From the NCBI GenBank assembly GCA_016213825.1, contig JACQZP010000028.1:1-33999 (forward strand): DNA of 33,999 bases, in the 5' to 3' direction. This document shows positions 25,139 through 33,885 of this stretch, piece after piece. A model generated the notes under the pieces. That model saw nothing but the letters and a program-made list of their open reading frames with translations, ran no database searches and was not told where the DNA came from. Made by a program: the position numbers and the translations under genes. The stretch comes from Acetobacterium woodii (lineage in GTDB: Bacteria; Bacillota; Clostridia; Eubacteriales; Eubacteriaceae). Each line of letters begins with the position of its first letter. The stretch's first letter is position 1.

Positions 25139-26392
25139 TTATAGATATTTCATATTAATATTTTGGGGTCTGAGAATTGTCTGAGACCGTAAATTACGAT
25201 TTCTGTTCGCCGTAATAACACCCAAAGCAAAACCGAATAATAACCAATAGGAAAAGCTAAATATCCAATCTTCACCGATACCTGCAAAAAAGAAGTAAAT
25301 AAACACTAAAGCAAATAATTTATCAGGATAAGTCAGGCTGGGGTATAGTCTCCACAATCTGAACAGCATCACCACTAGAACGGCATAAATAATGAGACCG
25401 CATAAAAGGCCAAACGAGCTAAATACATAAACAACATCTGATTCAGGTCCAACAGGCATATGTATACCGTAATCGGATAAGTGCTCTGTTAATTCATCCA
25501 TATTATTTAAAACAAAAGTATGATATACACCGTTACCAACGCCAAAAGGATATTCAGTAACTATATTTATCGTATTAGCAAGACCCATCATTCGAACGTC
25601 TTTCTTAGTCGATGTCTCCAGTATTTGAAAATACACATTCCGGAATGGAAAGATAGATACCAGAAAAACTAGGATTATGAGGATTATAAATCGCATTTTT
25701 CTAATATTTATAAAGATTGCTGTCAAGGCAAAACCCAGTTGTAGATGTCGAATCGCGCTTATAATGGGCAGAACAGTTAATATGAAAAAAATATTCCGAG
25801 ATTTATATTTAGGCTCTGGCACTGTTAGTATATGGCAAAATATAATTGCCATTGTTCCACCAGCACGATTTTTGTCCCAGTAAAAATCAAGATATAATTG
25901 CCAAAGATAACCATTAAAATAATTTTGTCCTTCGAATAAATTAATTAATACATCAATTAACAAATTGTAATGCTTCACTAATATATAGAGGGAGATACAA
26001 ATAACGACAGGGATTCCAACATTAAATATTTTTTTCACATATCTACTGAACTTCCCATAATCGCTTAACCCAATATGAAAGTAAATGGCTGCCACATAAT
26101 AGGATACCGAGAGAAATATAACCTGGTACAGAAACCATGATGGATTTCTATCAGCAGCGAAGATGAAATTTATTAAATAAACGCAAAATAAAATGAAAAT
26201 AACTATGAAGGCATCTTTGTTTCTGGGAATTTTATTAAATACTAATATAAAAAAGCAGATCGTAAATGTAACAAAATAGTTCGTTATAGTGGTACCATCG
26301 CTTCCCCCTCGCACATATTCATCAAGAAAAGAAAATTGAATGAATATTGCCAATAAAATAAAGTATAAAATGTACTGACGCTTAATGACCAT
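25139..26392 (-). CDS. Polytopic O-antigen polymerase/ligase-like membrane protein (Wzy)
   Basis: This 417-residue protein is strongly hydrophobic, with about ten membrane segments. A large loop near residues 270-310 holds NIVTEYPFGVGNGVYHTFVLNN, the P-x-G-x-G pattern seen in O-antigen ligase/Wzy_C proteins, followed by SDVVYVFSSFGLLCGLIIY. Such proteins polymerise lipid-linked repeat units or ligate the glycan, acting at the periplasmic face of the inner membrane. It is the only candidate polymerase in the window. It starts at ATG 26392. Sequence divergence makes polymerase versus ligase uncertain. Confidence 0.8.
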   Translation of the reverse strand: MVIKRQYILYFILLAIFIQFSFLDEYVRGGSDGTTITNYFVTFTICFFILVFNKIPRNKDAFIVIFILFCVYLINFIFAADRNPSWFLYQVIFLSVSYYVAAIYFHIGLSDYGKFSRYVKKIFNVGIPVVICISLYILVKHYNLLIDVLINLFEGQNYFNGYLWQLYLDFYWDKNRAGGTMAIIFCHILTVPEPKYKSRNIFFILTVLPIISAIRHLQLGFALTAIFINIRKMRFIILIILVFLVSIFPFRNVYFQILETSTKKDVRMMGLANTINIVTEYPFGVGNGVYHTFVLNNMDELTEHLSDYGIHMPVGPESDVVYVFSSFGLLCGLIIYAVLVVMLFRLWRLYPSLTYPDKLFALVFIYFFFAGIGEDWIFSFSYWLLFGFALGVITANRNRNLRSQTILRPQNINMKYL

Positions 26393-26543
26393 TATTCTTT
26401 AATGAGTTACACAATAGTTTCCGGAAGGCGGGATACATGCGTTCAGTGTAAAAAGCTAATAGACAAATTCAGTATCTTAAAAATAATTTCTTCGTCAACA
26501 ATGGCAATATTTACGCTTTTATCTTTGTGTGGGTCTGGCTTGG
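26393..26543. other. Gap between the frameshifted gmhA and the Wzy-like gene
   Basis: About 150 AT-rich bases lie between the restored gmhA stop (26544) and the membrane protein start. I see no hairpin with a T-run, no tRNA and no further coding frame. Confidence 0.4.
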
Positions 26544-27091
26544 CTAGGTTAGGATTTTATGAAGAACATGCATGACAATGAAGTGGGCATCCTCCGTGAT
26601 TTGCATATCATTTATTGGAATATGTAAACAAGTACCTGCCAGATTAATTAGTTCTCCACACGATAAACCGGTAAAACCTATGGTGATCGCATTTTTTTCA
26701 TTGGCATATTTATTGCGTTTAGTACATTTTTGGAATTACCACTTCCGGAAACCCCCAAAACAATATCTCCTTCATTCAGGAAGTTTTTAAGCTGTTCAAT
26801 AAAAATACTGTCATAACCAACATCATTTGAATAAGCTAGAACTGTAGTAATATTGTCATTTAAACAAATGATTTTGAACCTACGATCTTTGTTGTAGGAA
26901 CATCCCTTTATGATGTCACAAACCATGTGTGACGCGGTTGATCCACTACCGCCGTTTCCAAAAACAAAAATCTGTTTATTTGAATCTCTGGCATAGATAA
27001 ATAATTGAGCAATTTTTTCAATTACCTCTACCTCAATCTTTTTTATCGTAGAATTCAATAATGATAAATACTCTTGAATTTGTGCTTTCAT
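26544..27091 (-). pseudogene. gmhA: Frameshifted GmhA phosphoheptose isomerase (heptose set B)
   Basis: The frame from ATG 27091 has FVFGNGGSGSTASHMVCDIIKG and LGVSGSGNSKNVLNAIN, the two GmhA phosphate-binding loops. It then ends early at 26678 after MPMKKMRSP. In the next frame the family continues as YANEKNAITIGFTGLSCGEL and IPINDMQITEDAHFIVMHVL, stopping at 26544. Total length (548 bases) is one base short of 182 codons plus stop, so a single missing base near 26704-26716, or a slip on the A7 run at 26692-26698, accounts for it. It overlaps the upstream kinase by ATGA. It may be a real mutation, an assembly error or a slippage-rescued gene. Confidence 0.85.
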
Positions 27092-28077
27092 AATGTTTTA
27101 TATTTTCTAAAAATGATTTTTGTGCCTTCAAAATCAAATTCAAAGGGTAATTCTCGGAAAATTTTTAATGCTTTTCTTATTTTTTCATGATTTTCTTCCG
27201 GGACATAAAATAGTAAGAATCCTCCTCCTCCAGCCCCTAATAATTTTCCTCCTGTAGCTCCGTTTTGTAAAGCAATATTGTAAATGTTGTCAATTTCCGC
27301 ATTTGATATTTTACTAGCCAACATCTTTTTTCTTTGCCATGCTTCATCTAAATATGCACCGACCGCATCTATGTTCCCCTTATTGAGATCATTAAATAAT
27401 TGGGATGCAAGGTGTGCTAAGTTTTTCAGGTTTTCTTTGATAACAAAAGATTCTATGGTATTATTATTTTGTTCTTTTAAAATAGAGAATGCAGATCTAG
27501 TCGAATTGGTAGAAAAAAGCAAAAGATTATTTTGTAGCTTTAAATACTTGGGATAAGGCATTAGTATAGGCTTTATCTCGACTGTTTCATCAGGATTAAA
27601 TTGGATATATTTCAAGCCCCCGACAGCACACCCATATTGATCTTGCTTCCCAATAGGTTCATGCAGAATGTCTATCTCAAAATGACATGCCAATCTGGCG
27701 ATTTCATAATTTGGAAGATTCTTGTCTTGATAATGACAACACAAATTCACTAATCCGCATGTGAATGCAGATGAAGATCCCATTCCAGTCCCTGCGGGAA
27801 TATCTGCTGTTGAATTGAAGTCAACGTTGCTGATACCAAAATAACGGAAAACTTCTCTTATTATGTTATGATTTATTTCATCTACAGAACCGACTTCTTC
27901 TGTTTTTGAATATTTTAAAAGATATCTCGAAGGATGAAAATATTCATGCATAGATAAATATATGTATTTGTCAATGCAGGTTGAAATTACGCCACCTGGA
28001 TAATCTTTATAGAAACTTTTAAGATCAGTACCTCCGCCAACTAAGCTAATCCGAAAAGGTGTTTTACTTATTATCAT
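27088..28077 (-). CDS. hddA: GHMP kinase, HddA-like heptose-7-phosphate 1-kinase (set B)
   Basis: This 329-residue kinase has the same plan as the set A enzyme: TPFRISLVGGGTDLKSFYKD, DIPAGTGMGSSSAFTCGLVN as ATP loop, HEPIGKQDQYGCAVGGL, and GGKLLGAGGGGFLLFYV near the end. It is clearly diverged from set A, so the two are not a recent duplication. It would phosphorylate C1 of the product of GmhA, whose (frameshifted) gene follows in an ATGA overlap. It starts at ATG 28077 after a run of A; no strong ribosome site is seen. Confidence 0.9.
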   Translation of the reverse strand: MIISKTPFRISLVGGGTDLKSFYKDYPGGVISTCIDKYIYLSMHEYFHPSRYLLKYSKTEEVGSVDEINHNIIREVFRYFGISNVDFNSTADIPAGTGMGSSSAFTCGLVNLCCHYQDKNLPNYEIARLACHFEIDILHEPIGKQDQYGCAVGGLKYIQFNPDETVEIKPILMPYPKYLKLQNNLLLFSTNSTRSAFSILKEQNNNTIESFVIKENLKNLAHLASQLFNDLNKGNIDAVGAYLDEAWQRKKMLASKISNAEIDNIYNIALQNGATGGKLLGAGGGGFLLFYVPEENHEKIRKALKIFRELPFEFDFEGTKIIFRKYKTL

Positions 28078-28084
28078 TTTTTGT

Positions 28085-29200
28085 TTATTTTGCAGTCATT
28101 ATTATGTTATTATGACGAAGGAGTTTTTGCGTTTGAATAAATGCATTTGCATCAATTTCTTGGTTTTTGATCCAATCAACATATGCACTAAGAGTATCTT
28201 CCTCTGAGTATATTGGCTTCCACCCTAATTTCTTTATTTTAGAGATATCAGAAACAGCATGGCGAATATCACCTATTCTGAATTCTTTTTTAAATGAAAA
28301 AGAATATGAACATCCTATTTTATCTGCTAAAACTTTTGCTAAATTATCTATAGACCAAGCTATTTCTCCTCCTACGTTATATATTTGGTAATTAGAATCA
28401 GGTGCTTCAAGCACAATCATATTTGCATTCGCCACATCAAATACTGATACAAAATCTCTTAGGGATTTATTATCCTCAAACGTTGCAAGAGGCCGATTAA
28501 GTAATAAATTAATGGCAAAAGTTCTTAGTGCTCCAGAGTATGTGTTTTTAAGTGATTGCCTCGGCCCATGTACTATTGAATATCTCATTGCGACACTAGG
28601 AATACTATACAATCTCCCAAGCTGCAATGCTAATTTTTCTTGAAAATATTTAGATAAAGCATAATGGTTGGGCGGATTTTGATAATACTCTATATTTTTA
28701 CAATATTTTGCAGGTCCAGAGCATTTAGGACATAAATGATCCCATTGACCCTGTAACATTTTATTTTTATTCCTGATTGGAGCTTGAAACCGTCCATGTA
28801 TAGGGCATTCCCATTCACCCTCACCGTATACAAATTGAGAGGAGGCTACTATAATTTTTTCAATAGGTAAATTATTCTTTACAATCAATTCATATATTAA
28901 AGCAGTACCTCCAACATTGACGTCCATAAATAATTGAAAATCTGGATTAAGATCCATTTCTGCCGCAAGATGGATAATATAATTGACTTTTTTTATTTCA
29001 CATACCATTTTCTCCCTATCCTGAACATCTCCATAAACTCTTATGGCTGCTGGATTAATATAACTTGGCCATTTTCCATTATGTGTTTTACTGTGAAGTT
29101 TATCATAAATGATAACTTCATAGCCACGATTAATTAATAAATCTGCAGTGTGTGATCCAATAAAGCCAGCACCTCCAGTTATTAATACTTTTTTTTTCAT
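28085..29200 (-). CDS. NAD-dependent sugar-nucleotide epimerase with Cys/His-rich insertion (set B)
   Basis: This 371-residue extended SDR has GGAGFIGSHTADLLI, HLAAEMDLNPDFQ, catalytic Y180/K184 (HYALSK) and RYSIVHGPRQSL. Between the catalytic serine region and the tyrosine, residues 130-168 hold an inserted loop, CPIHGRF...LCPKCSGPAKYC, with C132, H135, C157 and C160 placed like a small zinc site. Similar insertions occur in dTDP-L-rhamnose 4-epimerase-like SDRs. Its position between kinase and nucleotidyltransferase fusion suggests it modifies the set B NDP-sugar. It begins at ATG 29200. Confidence 0.86.
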   Translation of the reverse strand: MKKKVLITGGAGFIGSHTADLLINRGYEVIIYDKLHSKTHNGKWPSYINPAAIRVYGDVQDREKMVCEIKKVNYIIHLAAEMDLNPDFQLFMDVNVGGTALIYELIVKNNLPIEKIIVASSQFVYGEGEWECPIHGRFQAPIRNKNKMLQGQWDHLCPKCSGPAKYCKNIEYYQNPPNHYALSKYFQEKLALQLGRLYSIPSVAMRYSIVHGPRQSLKNTYSGALRTFAINLLLNRPLATFEDNKSLRDFVSVFDVANANMIVLEAPDSNYQIYNVGGEIAWSIDNLAKVLADKIGCSYSFSFKKEFRIGDIRHAVSDISKIKKLGWKPIYSEEDTLSAYVDWIKNQEIDANAFIQTQKLLRHNNIIMTAK

Positions 29201-29251
29201 TATACAGCCTAATATATTTTCAAAAATGATCGTTTTTTGAACTTTATAACA

Positions 29252-31138
29252 TTATAGCTTAATTATTAAGTCTGCCTTATTTTTTGACTCCTTAACCAAT
29301 TCAGATTCATCTTGCATTCTTTTTTTATACAGTATTTGAATTTCCTTGTCCGCTATTTTTTTTGTTTTGTAAAAATCCGTAAATCGTTTTTCTCTCATTT
29401 CTTCATCAATTTCGATATACATTCTCATTGCTGAAATACTATTTAAATATGGATGATCTAAAGCAATTACTCCATCAAAAAAAATAACTTTGACATCTTT
29501 TACTGTAATGAGAATTTTATTGGAAGAAATCGAGCGAGTTAACGGTTCATAGGGAAATATTAAAATCTCCTCTTTGTCAAGGAGATTTGAAATGTCATTG
29601 GAAATTTGATCATACTGATATCGATCCTTTACCGTCATCGCCAAATTCCTTTTTTCTAACGGCAAGATCCAATGATCTAATGCAATTGATGTTGATGAAA
29701 TGTTGTTTTTTTTTAATTTTTGTTGAATATAGTTAATCAATGTAGATTTGCCGGAACGGGCCAAGCCTCCTACTGCAATAAACATTTTTTTGCTTCCTTT
29801 TTGAAAAGCAATAATTTTTGCAATGCATTGGCATACTGTAGCATTTAATTCCATTGTCAGTATTTCATTTACCGCAGTGAGAAGGTTCTCAGATTTAAAG
29901 GAAGGTATAACATCATATTTTTTATCATTTCCGGCATATCCAGTATTAACAAGATTTGTTTGTAGCCCCGCGTTTATTCCAGTTAGAATATCTGTTGTAC
30001 TATCACCAATAAAATAGGAATCTTGAAGGTCAATGTTGAATTCTTTTTCAGCTTTTTCGATCATGCCAGGATTGGGTTTCCTACAACTACATTCTGTTTT
30101 TAGCTCTTTAATTTCGCCATCATACCCGTCATCCGGATGATGAGGACAAAAGTATATCTTATCTAAATATGCTCCTTCCAACCCTAAAAGATATTCCATT
30201 TTATTGTGGATATCTTTTATTCCATGAAAAGTACACATGCCTTTGGCAATCACAGGTTGATTTGTTACCACAATTGCAAGAAAATCAGACTGATTAATTT
30301 TTTTTATTGCCTCTGTTGCCCCTTCAAGCAGTTTAAATTCAGATGCATGTTTTAGATTGTTGACTTCTTCGTTTATTACACCATCACGATCAAGAAAAAA
30401 GGCTTTCCTTTTGAATTCGTTATTAAGACGTTTGACTTTGCCATTCATTAGGTCTGTTTCGATTTTCAACAGTCTGTCAGATGTCCCTATGTCCTTAATA
30501 TATTCGGCAGAACGATATCCCATAAGAGAAAGTCCCTTATCAATTAAGGTTGGGAAGATATCTTTTCCGAAATCACATTGTTTGTTTGAGGGAATAAAAT
30601 CGAATATTTGCTCAGATAAAATATATAGCGCCGCATTAACAAGGTTAGGTTTATAATTATTGTCATGTGGTTTTGGGAAAAACTTAATAATTTTGTTTGA
30701 CATTTCATCGATATTAATCAAATCACTATCGTAAGGATGGTCATTAGGATGCACCAATAAGGTTCCCATACTTGGGAATTGATAGTCAAAATCAATCATC
30801 CTTCTTAAATTGATATCCATTATAGTATCTCCGTAAAATACCATAAACCTTTCTTTTATTACGAATTCCAATTGTTTTATTGCTCCTGCAGTTCCAAGTG
30901 CTTCTTTCTCTACGAGATGGTGGATATTTACACCCCATTTTGAACCGTCTTTAAAGTAATTCTCAATTACGTGAGCCATAAATCCTGAAAGAATATAAAT
31001 ATTAGTTATCCCATATTTTTTGGATAGTTCGATTTGATATTCCAAAATCGGCTTTCCGTTAATTGGTAACATTGGTTTAGGTAAATCTGTCCTTCCCAAT
31101 CTGGTTCCTTTGCCGCCTGCAATTATGGCTAAAATCAT
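29252..31138 (-). CDS. Tri-domain fusion: sugar-1-phosphate nucleotidyltransferase + GmhB-like HAD phosphatase + P-loop kinase (set B)
   Basis: This single 628-residue frame holds three enzymes. Residues 1 to about 235: NTP transferase with AIIAGGKGTRLGRTDLPKPM, LGTAGAIKQL and VFYGDTIMDIN (HddC-like). Residues about 245-425: HAD-IIIA phosphatase with D250/D252 in FFLDRDGVINEE, VVTNQPVIAKG, a zinc loop (C331, H333, C350, C352) and YFIGDSTTDILTG (GmhB-like). Residues about 450-628: a P-loop kinase with Walker A GLARSGKST (458-466), resembling uridine kinase-like proteins. The first two domains perform the last two steps of NDP-heptose synthesis in one chain. The third has no obvious place in that route; a salvage or additional phosphorylation role is only a guess. 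It starts at ATG 31138, 9 bases after the GT2 gene. Confidence 0.9.
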   Translation of the reverse strand: MILAIIAGGKGTRLGRTDLPKPMLPINGKPILEYQIELSKKYGITNIYILSGFMAHVIENYFKDGSKWGVNIHHLVEKEALGTAGAIKQLEFVIKERFMVFYGDTIMDINLRRMIDFDYQFPSMGTLLVHPNDHPYDSDLINIDEMSNKIIKFFPKPHDNNYKPNLVNAALYILSEQIFDFIPSNKQCDFGKDIFPTLIDKGLSLMGYRSAEYIKDIGTSDRLLKIETDLMNGKVKRLNNEFKRKAFFLDRDGVINEEVNNLKHASEFKLLEGATEAIKKINQSDFLAIVVTNQPVIAKGMCTFHGIKDIHNKMEYLLGLEGAYLDKIYFCPHHPDDGYDGEIKELKTECSCRKPNPGMIEKAEKEFNIDLQDSYFIGDSTTDILTGINAGLQTNLVNTGYAGNDKKYDVIPSFKSENLLTAVNEILTMELNATVCQCIAKIIAFQKGSKKMFIAVGGLARSGKSTLINYIQQKLKKNNISSTSIALDHWILPLEKRNLAMTVKDRYQYDQISNDISNLLDKEEILIFPYEPLTRSISSNKILITVKDVKVIFFDGVIALDHPYLNSISAMRMYIEIDEEMREKRFTDFYKTKKIADKEIQILYKKRMQDESELVKESKNKADLIIKL

Positions 31139-31147
31139 GATGTAATT

Positions 31148-32278
31148 TTATAAAGGCAATACTTCTGGCTTTAAAAAAGTTTTGAAAATACGAATGATTT
31201 TTTTAGTTGCTCTTTTCAGGTAATCTAATGATATTAATGTTGGCTTTAATAAAAAACTATTTCGAAGAACTTTTGCTAACCAATGCCTATTAAAATATGA
31301 ATGCATCTCCAATATTATCGAAAACGCTAATCGATTCTCTGAGTATATGAATCTTAAAATAGCTTCATCTAAATAAAGTAGATATTTCAGTACGTCATTC
31401 GAAAAATTCCCAGATTTTTTTAATCTATTTGACAAAGCAATCAAATGAGGGTGAATAGGAAGCTTATTATGCTGTTTTGTGTCCTGATTAAGTACGTTTC
31501 CATACCACCGGGATAACACTCTTTTTGAAAACGCATAACTAAACTCAATTGCTAAAATGTCATGTAAATACTGATCTTCTCCATCTAATCCAGGAACAGC
31601 AACAAAAAAATCACAACACTTATTTTGAAATTGTGGTTTTGGAACTAAATTAAGCTTATCTTCATGCCAATTGACTCTCTGTTTAAATGAATTAACACAT
31701 TCGGTAATAACCCCACCTGAACAATCGATAATATAACTATTTGATAAAGTGTGAGAACCAATTAACACTGGAAACCCTCCAACGCTCATAAAGGCAGACT
31801 TTTTTATTGCTACAGATGAAGTGTGAACCCCCCATCCGGTAAGTCTCCTTGCAAAATAATCCTTGAGTACACCATGATCGCCCAAACCATCGACGATCAC
31901 TTTATTTCTGTAAGAGCCGTACTCACAATAATATCCAGTAATAAATGCAGAACAATATGGATACGTCTTATATAAAAAATTAATCTCGCAGAGGTAATTA
32001 GAATCCCACTCATCATCTGCATCAATAAAGGTAATAAAATCATACTTTGATACAGACACACCAAAATTTTTAGCTGCAGATATTCCCAAATTATCCTGTG
32101 GGAAAATTATTAATCTTGGATCAGAAAAAGACTCAAGAACTTGCAATGAATTATCTGTTGAACCGCCATCAACACAGATCAATTCAAATTCATTATATTT
32201 CTGATTAAGGACGGATGAAACACTTCTGTTTAAATAACCCCCTTTATTGTAGACGGACATAACTACACTAATTGACAT
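31148..32278 (-). CDS. GT2 family glycosyltransferase
   Basis: This 376-residue GT-A enzyme has ISVVMSVYNKGGYLNRSVSS at the N-terminus and VDGGSTDNSLQVLES. DNLGISAAKNFGVS follows, and the metal-binding motif is FITFIDADDEW. The C-terminal 150 residues are less conserved and basic near the end. The inverting GT2 fold is evident; donor and acceptor are unknown. It lies 9 bases before the tri-domain fusion, so its translation and that of the heptose set B genes are probably linked. Confidence 0.88.
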   Translation of the reverse strand: MSISVVMSVYNKGGYLNRSVSSVLNQKYNEFELICVDGGSTDNSLQVLESFSDPRLIIFPQDNLGISAAKNFGVSVSKYDFITFIDADDEWDSNYLCEINFLYKTYPYCSAFITGYYCEYGSYRNKVIVDGLGDHGVLKDYFARRLTGWGVHTSSVAIKKSAFMSVGGFPVLIGSHTLSNSYIIDCSGGVITECVNSFKQRVNWHEDKLNLVPKPQFQNKCCDFFVAVPGLDGEDQYLHDILAIEFSYAFSKRVLSRWYGNVLNQDTKQHNKLPIHPHLIALSNRLKKSGNFSNDVLKYLLYLDEAILRFIYSENRLAFSIILEMHSYFNRHWLAKVLRNSFLLKPTLISLDYLKRATKKIIRIFKTFLKPEVLPL

Positions 32279-32359
32279 GGCAAATCATCTTCTTTTGAAT
32301 GAATTTCTGCAATAAAAAATAATACGAGACCTTTGCACAACTCGTCAAGTTTTTCATCC

Positions 32360-33343
32360 TTATTTAATGAATTTTTTTTTAAAATCAATTAACATGCGTG
32401 TAATAAATGGTAGTCTTAACAGCACATATGTGCAAAATAATTTAATTATCATTGTTATTGAGCGGTTGTAATAGTACCGCGATGAACAAACTCTATGAAA
32501 ATAGTATCGTGCCTGCTTATTCTTGCCTGGCCTAACAGAAAACAATAACAATGAGTTAAAAAAACAAAGGTAAGGCTGTGCTTGCACATCCACACCACTG
32601 ATTTTTTTTGCAAGCTCAACCCGCACAGCGTGCTCAAGCGGCAAGTCAAGAATGGATGAAGAGCCTATCCAGAAGTCTATCAAAGAAAGTCTTGTTTCAC
32701 CCTCAGGGATTTGTATGCATGATTCAATAATCTTTTCCGGAGATAATATACACACGCTATCTTCATTCATGTTCATTAAAGGGATCACAAATTGCGGTGC
32801 ATTTGAATAACAATATTGATAACCATAGCTAATTGATTTTATTTTACGCATATTTATCAATGAGTTACCGACCAAGATGATGTTGCCGAGAGAACCCATT
32901 TCCTTCACAAAAGACAATTTCCCTTTCGCAACGGTCAATTTATGCCTTGGTGAGTGCTCCTTACTAGGAGAATAGAAATTTATTAAGGTTGCTTCAGGGA
33001 ATTGAAGCATATATCGCTTTAATGTTGTAACAATATTATTAGAGACTTTTCTCGAATCACCGATTAAACATAGCCACTGAGTTCTGCACAGTTCATAGCA
33101 ACGAACAATATTAGCATTCCCACCGATATCAAACGAATTCCTTACAATCCCAAATTCAAACAACCTGTTTGAGGGAATTACATCATCAATTTCATCCTGC
33201 ACAGGTTTATAAGAACAGTTATCTATAATAAGTAGTCTGCTATCTTCATCAAGTTGTGGAACTAATGTCCGCAAATTCTCCTTCAAGTTATCAATTCTAT
33301 TTCTAGTCGGGATAGCGAAAGTAAGTTTTGGTTTATTCATCAT
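32360..33343 (-). CDS. GT2-like glycosyltransferase
   Basis: This protein of about 327 residues opens with PKLTFAIPTRNRIDNLKENL, as GT2 enzymes do, with LLIIDNCS and NIGGNANIVRCYE-like sequence (read as DIGGNANIVRCYELC). LCLIGDSRKVS occupies the place of the metal-binding DxD, so the usual acidic pair is replaced by GDS and activity cannot be assumed. It ends with a hydrophobic, basic segment (IKLFCTYVLLRLPFI). The open frame begins with GTG 33349; ATG 33343 or 33340 is more likely. It is the first gene after the damaged flippase. Confidence 0.8.
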   Translation of the reverse strand: MMNKPKLTFAIPTRNRIDNLKENLRTLVPQLDEDSRLLIIDNCSYKPVQDEIDDVIPSNRLFEFGIVRNSFDIGGNANIVRCYELCRTQWLCLIGDSRKVSNNIVTTLKRYMLQFPEATLINFYSPSKEHSPRHKLTVAKGKLSFVKEMGSLGNIILVGNSLINMRKIKSISYGYQYCYSNAPQFVIPLMNMNEDSVCILSPEKIIESCIQIPEGETRLSLIDFWIGSSSILDLPLEHAVRVELAKKISGVDVQAQPYLCFFNSLLLFSVRPGKNKQARYYFHRVCSSRYYYNRSITMIIKLFCTYVLLRLPFITRMLIDFKKKFIK

Positions 33344-33369
33344 GACCACAGATCAATCGTCGTTGTCAT

Positions 33370-33573
33370 CTATAGCGTATAGGGCAATACATCTCTCTTA
33401 ATGTCAGCAAGTTCTATAGAAGCACCAAAACAACAGACCTCAGTTTCGCTATTCCAATAGGGTACTGTCTGCTCGCTGAAAGAAATACCTTTAATTGTTA
33501 ATAATGTCTTTACGTCTTCAGCATAAGGGTGTCTTTCTGATGACTTCTGATGACTATTGCTAAAGATATCCAA
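33370..33573 (-). pseudogene. Unrecognised coding remnant between flippase fragment and GT2
   Basis: This short frame reads HPYAEDVKTLLTIKGISFSE and then VPYWNSETEVCCFGASIELA before a TAG at 33370. It is rich in structured-protein-like sequence but has no ATG start and does not match any family I know. It overlaps the end of the Wzx-like fragment in another frame. It is probably the C-terminal end of a lost gene. Confidence 0.35.
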
Positions 33574-33840
33574 CTAAACAATGAAAATGATAGAGAGCTT
33601 ATCAAAATATTTTCGTTAACAACTGAGACTTTATCCAGTCCTTGATAAATAGATTGAAAGAGGGTACCGAATAACGCCAATCCACTGATTACCGAAAAGA
33701 AGGCCCATGCGAAAAAAACATTAACGGATTTATCGTTAAAGAAAAAATAGCCCATTATAACAAGGGCAACAACTGCTATGGGAATAGTAACAAGATAAAA
33801 TCGAATTGCGTAATTATATACAGCGACATAAATAATTGCG
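33510..33840 (-). pseudogene. Truncated Wzx-like polysaccharide flippase fragment
   Basis: About 110 codons of hydrophobic sequence read YVAVYNYAIRFYLVTIPIAV, then MGYFFFNDKSVNVFFAWAFF and TLFQSIYQGLDKVSVVNENI. The mix of membrane segments with an internal Q-x-x-x-Q/G loop and NE resembles the middle of MATE-like Wzx flippases that translocate lipid-linked repeat units. The upstream (N-terminal) side is cut near 33840 at the transposon, and the frame ends at 33510 where a 10-bp tandem duplication lies (33535-33554). An intact Wzx is about 400-500 residues, so this one is broken. Confidence 0.6.
33535..33554. repeat. 10-bp tandem duplication in the flippase fragment
   Basis: TTCTGATGAC occurs twice head to tail (33535-33544 and 33545-33554). 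A 10-base gain would shift frame, and the flippase frame stops 25 bases further on. Confidence 0.75.
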
Positions 33841-33871
33841 CATGATATTTCTTTCTGTTATACTCCGAGCG

Positions 33872-33880
33872 GAGAGGAGG
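33872..33880 (+). promoter_or_regulatory. Ribosome binding site of the IS630-type transposase
   Basis: GAGAGGAGG lies 5 bases before ATG 33886. A second ATG at 33881 opens another frame with no homology, and the spacing favours 33886. Confidence 0.75.
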
Positions 33881-33885
33881 ATGCC

